Of a stretch of DNA of 64,000 nt, positions 63,024-64,000 are shown in pieces. The notes beneath the pieces are model-generated. The model saw nothing but the letters and a program-made list of their open reading frames with translations. It was not told where the DNA came from and did no database searches. Made by a program: the position numbers and the translations under genes. Location of the stretch: the NCBI RefSeq assembly GCF_024436395.1, contig NZ_JAFMZO010000003.1, positions 682,001-746,000 on the forward strand. The letters run 5' to 3'. Within the stretch, counting starts at the first letter, position 1; the number at the start of each line of letters is the position of its first letter. Source of the stretch: Paradesertivirga mongoliensis. Its GTDB lineage: Bacteria; Bacteroidota; Bacteroidia; Sphingobacteriales; Sphingobacteriaceae.

Positions 63024-63155
63024 ATGTTAAAACCTCAGTTGAGCCAGAGCACAACTCTCAGAAGAGCAAGAAAAATTGTTATCCTCCTGGTAGCCTTGTT
63101 AATTATAACAGGATTTGTGAAGTGGCTATTTTCGTCAATGGTGCAAACTCTATAG
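63024..63155 (+). CDS. Possible small membrane protein, 43 residues
   Basis: 'MLKPQLSQSTTLRRARKIVI' followed by one transmembrane helix ('LLVALLIITGFVKWLF'). The basic residues before the helix predict the N-terminus in the cytoplasm. TTTG-N23-TATCTTTA upstream is a near-consensus promoter. No family recognised. Confidence 0.42.
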   Translation: MLKPQLSQSTTLRRARKIVILLVALLIITGFVKWLFSSMVQTL

Positions 63156-63209
63156 AGTGATCAGGGCTTTGCCGCGTGCTTATAATCTTTACAGCAGCCG
63201 GCAATGTTT

Positions 63210-63962
63210 CTAAAAGCCTATCGAATTTCCGCCATCTACGGGCAAGACTACCCCGGTAATATACTTTGCTCCATCGGAAGCAAGGAATAAAGCAGTCGCA
63301 CCGATATCAGCTGTTTCGCCTAAAAAGCCCATGGGCGTACGCGACATCACCTTCTGCTTCCGTTCAGGATCGCTATTCAATGCTTTGGCCGACATATCAG
63401 TTGCGATAAATCCAGGAGCTATCGAGTTAACTCTAATTCCCTTTGGGGAAAGTTCTACAGCCATCGCTCGGGTCATACCATCAATCGCTGTTTTTGAGGC
63501 AGTGTATGCGATCACTTTGGGGATACCATATTGAGATGCCATAGAACTAATATTGATAATTGAACCAGATCCCTTCTCGATCATACACTTTACGACTTCT
63601 CTCGACATTGCGAAAACAGAGCTTAAGTTGGTATGTAAAATGCTTTGAAAATCTTCATCTGTTACATCGCAGAACTCCTTTTTCATATTGATACCGGCAT
63701 TATTAACCAGAATATCAATTTTGCCATAGCGGGCCGAAATATCTTTAACCAATTCGGGAATCTGTTTTAAGTTTCCCAGATCGAAGGAAATAGTCTCGCA
63801 TAAATCGCCAAGATTATTTTTCGCCTGCTGGAGTTTTTCTTTATCACGGCCTATAATGATGGTGAAGATGTCGTTCTTTACATATTCTGTTGCTATCGCC
63901 AGGCCGATCCCCGAAGCACCGCCTGTTACTATTGCGATCTTTTTTTTCTGTATTGATTCCAT
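63210..63962 (-). CDS. SDR family oxidoreductase
   Basis: 250 residues. Classical short-chain dehydrogenase: nucleotide-binding 'VTGGASGIGLA' (about 12-22), 'NNAGIN' (about 86-91), catalytic Ser in 'INISSMASQYG' and Tyr-x-x-x-Lys in 'AYTASKTA' (about 151-158), C-terminal 'TGVVLPVDGGNS'. Closest in style to gluconate 5-dehydrogenase/2-deoxy-gluconate dehydrogenase (KduD-like) enzymes; substrate not determined. The start lies near the end of the window, so its operon context is not visible. Confidence 0.92.
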   Translation of the reverse strand: MESIQKKKIAIVTGGASGIGLAIATEYVKNDIFTIIIGRDKEKLQQAKNNLGDLCETISFDLGNLKQIPELVKDISARYGKIDILVNNAGINMKKEFCDVTDEDFQSILHTNLSSVFAMSREVVKCMIEKGSGSIINISSMASQYGIPKVIAYTASKTAIDGMTRAMAVELSPKGIRVNSIAPGFIATDMSAKALNSDPERKQKVMSRTPMGFLGETADIGATALFLASDGAKYITGVVLPVDGGNSIGF

Positions 63963-64000
63963 GTTTTGCTATATGTTATATCCCTGGTGCGTAGGGAAAT

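Overview
The window looks like a chromosomal segment of a Bacteroidota bacterium, most likely family Sphingobacteriaceae (Pedobacter/Mucilaginibacter-like). The evidence is a Bacteroidota-style gene complement (mitochondrial-type aconitase beside AcnB, a DUF2723 membrane protein, a DUF4293 protein, a RecQ with a C-terminal HTH_40 module, and an str operon without tuf). Several promoters also fit the Bacteroidota consensus TTG/TTTG-N17-23-TAnnTTTG rather than the E. coli -35/-10. Species level cannot be fixed from the sequence alone.

Layout. 1-4 kb: an internally duplicated hypothetical protein, a 21-bp minisatellite and a secreted pectinesterase-like beta-helix protein. 4-7 kb: recQ and a HepT/MntA (HEPN/MNT) toxin-antitoxin pair. 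7-12.3 kb: two aconitases in tandem, acnB then a mitochondrial-type enzyme, with an operator-like array of alternating 8-mers upstream of acnB. 12.7-20.5 kb: polysaccharide deacetylase, gpsA, a small YtxH-like protein, a DEAD-box RNA helicase, DUF4293, truA, an M42 peptidase and a sugar nucleotidyltransferase. 20.5-35.6 kb: a minus-strand superoperon rplC-D-W-B-rpsS-rplV-rpsC-rplP-rpmC-rpsQ-rplN-X-E-rpsN-rpsH-rplF-R-rpsE-rpmD-rplO-secY-map-infA-rpmJ-rpsM-K-D-rpoA-rplQ, driven by a near-perfect Bacteroidota promoter and a structured leader. 35.8-39.8 kb: four non-ribosomal genes (a lipoprotein, a fungal Tyr1-like prephenate dehydrogenase, a secreted phosphatase-superfamily protein and a membrane-anchored coiled-coil protein) that separate rpsJ from rplC. 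39.8-43.4 kb: the str operon rpsL-rpsG-fusA-rpsJ, with its own promoter. 43.5-50 kb: a GC-rich palindromic element, a Uma2-family nuclease, a Pif1-like helicase with HRDC and HTH_40 modules, an M1 peptidase and an ArsC/Spx-like reductase. 50-56.7 kb: pth, rplY, prs, tRNA-Gln, the DUF2723 protein and accA. 56.7-64 kb: a GH43 glycosidase, the complete pstSCAB-phoU operon with a Pho-box-like promoter, a stretch with three tiny single-helix ORFs, and an SDR oxidoreductase.

How the genes work together: the bulk is translation and secretion machinery (ribosomal proteins, EF-G, IF-1, RNA polymerase alpha, SecY, Map, Pth, TruA, tRNA-Gln). Around it are central metabolism (aconitases, AccA, Prs, GpsA), phosphate uptake and genome-maintenance helicases.

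The most unusual signal is not a protein. Many intergenic spacers next to housekeeping genes carry short degenerate tandem arrays with a strict 7-bp (once 8-bp) period, often as two inverted blocks able to form hairpins. I do not recognise this as a described element. Other notable signals are the Pho-box array upstream of pstS, the operator-like array upstream of acnB, and a GC-rich element bracketed by a 17-bp repeat.
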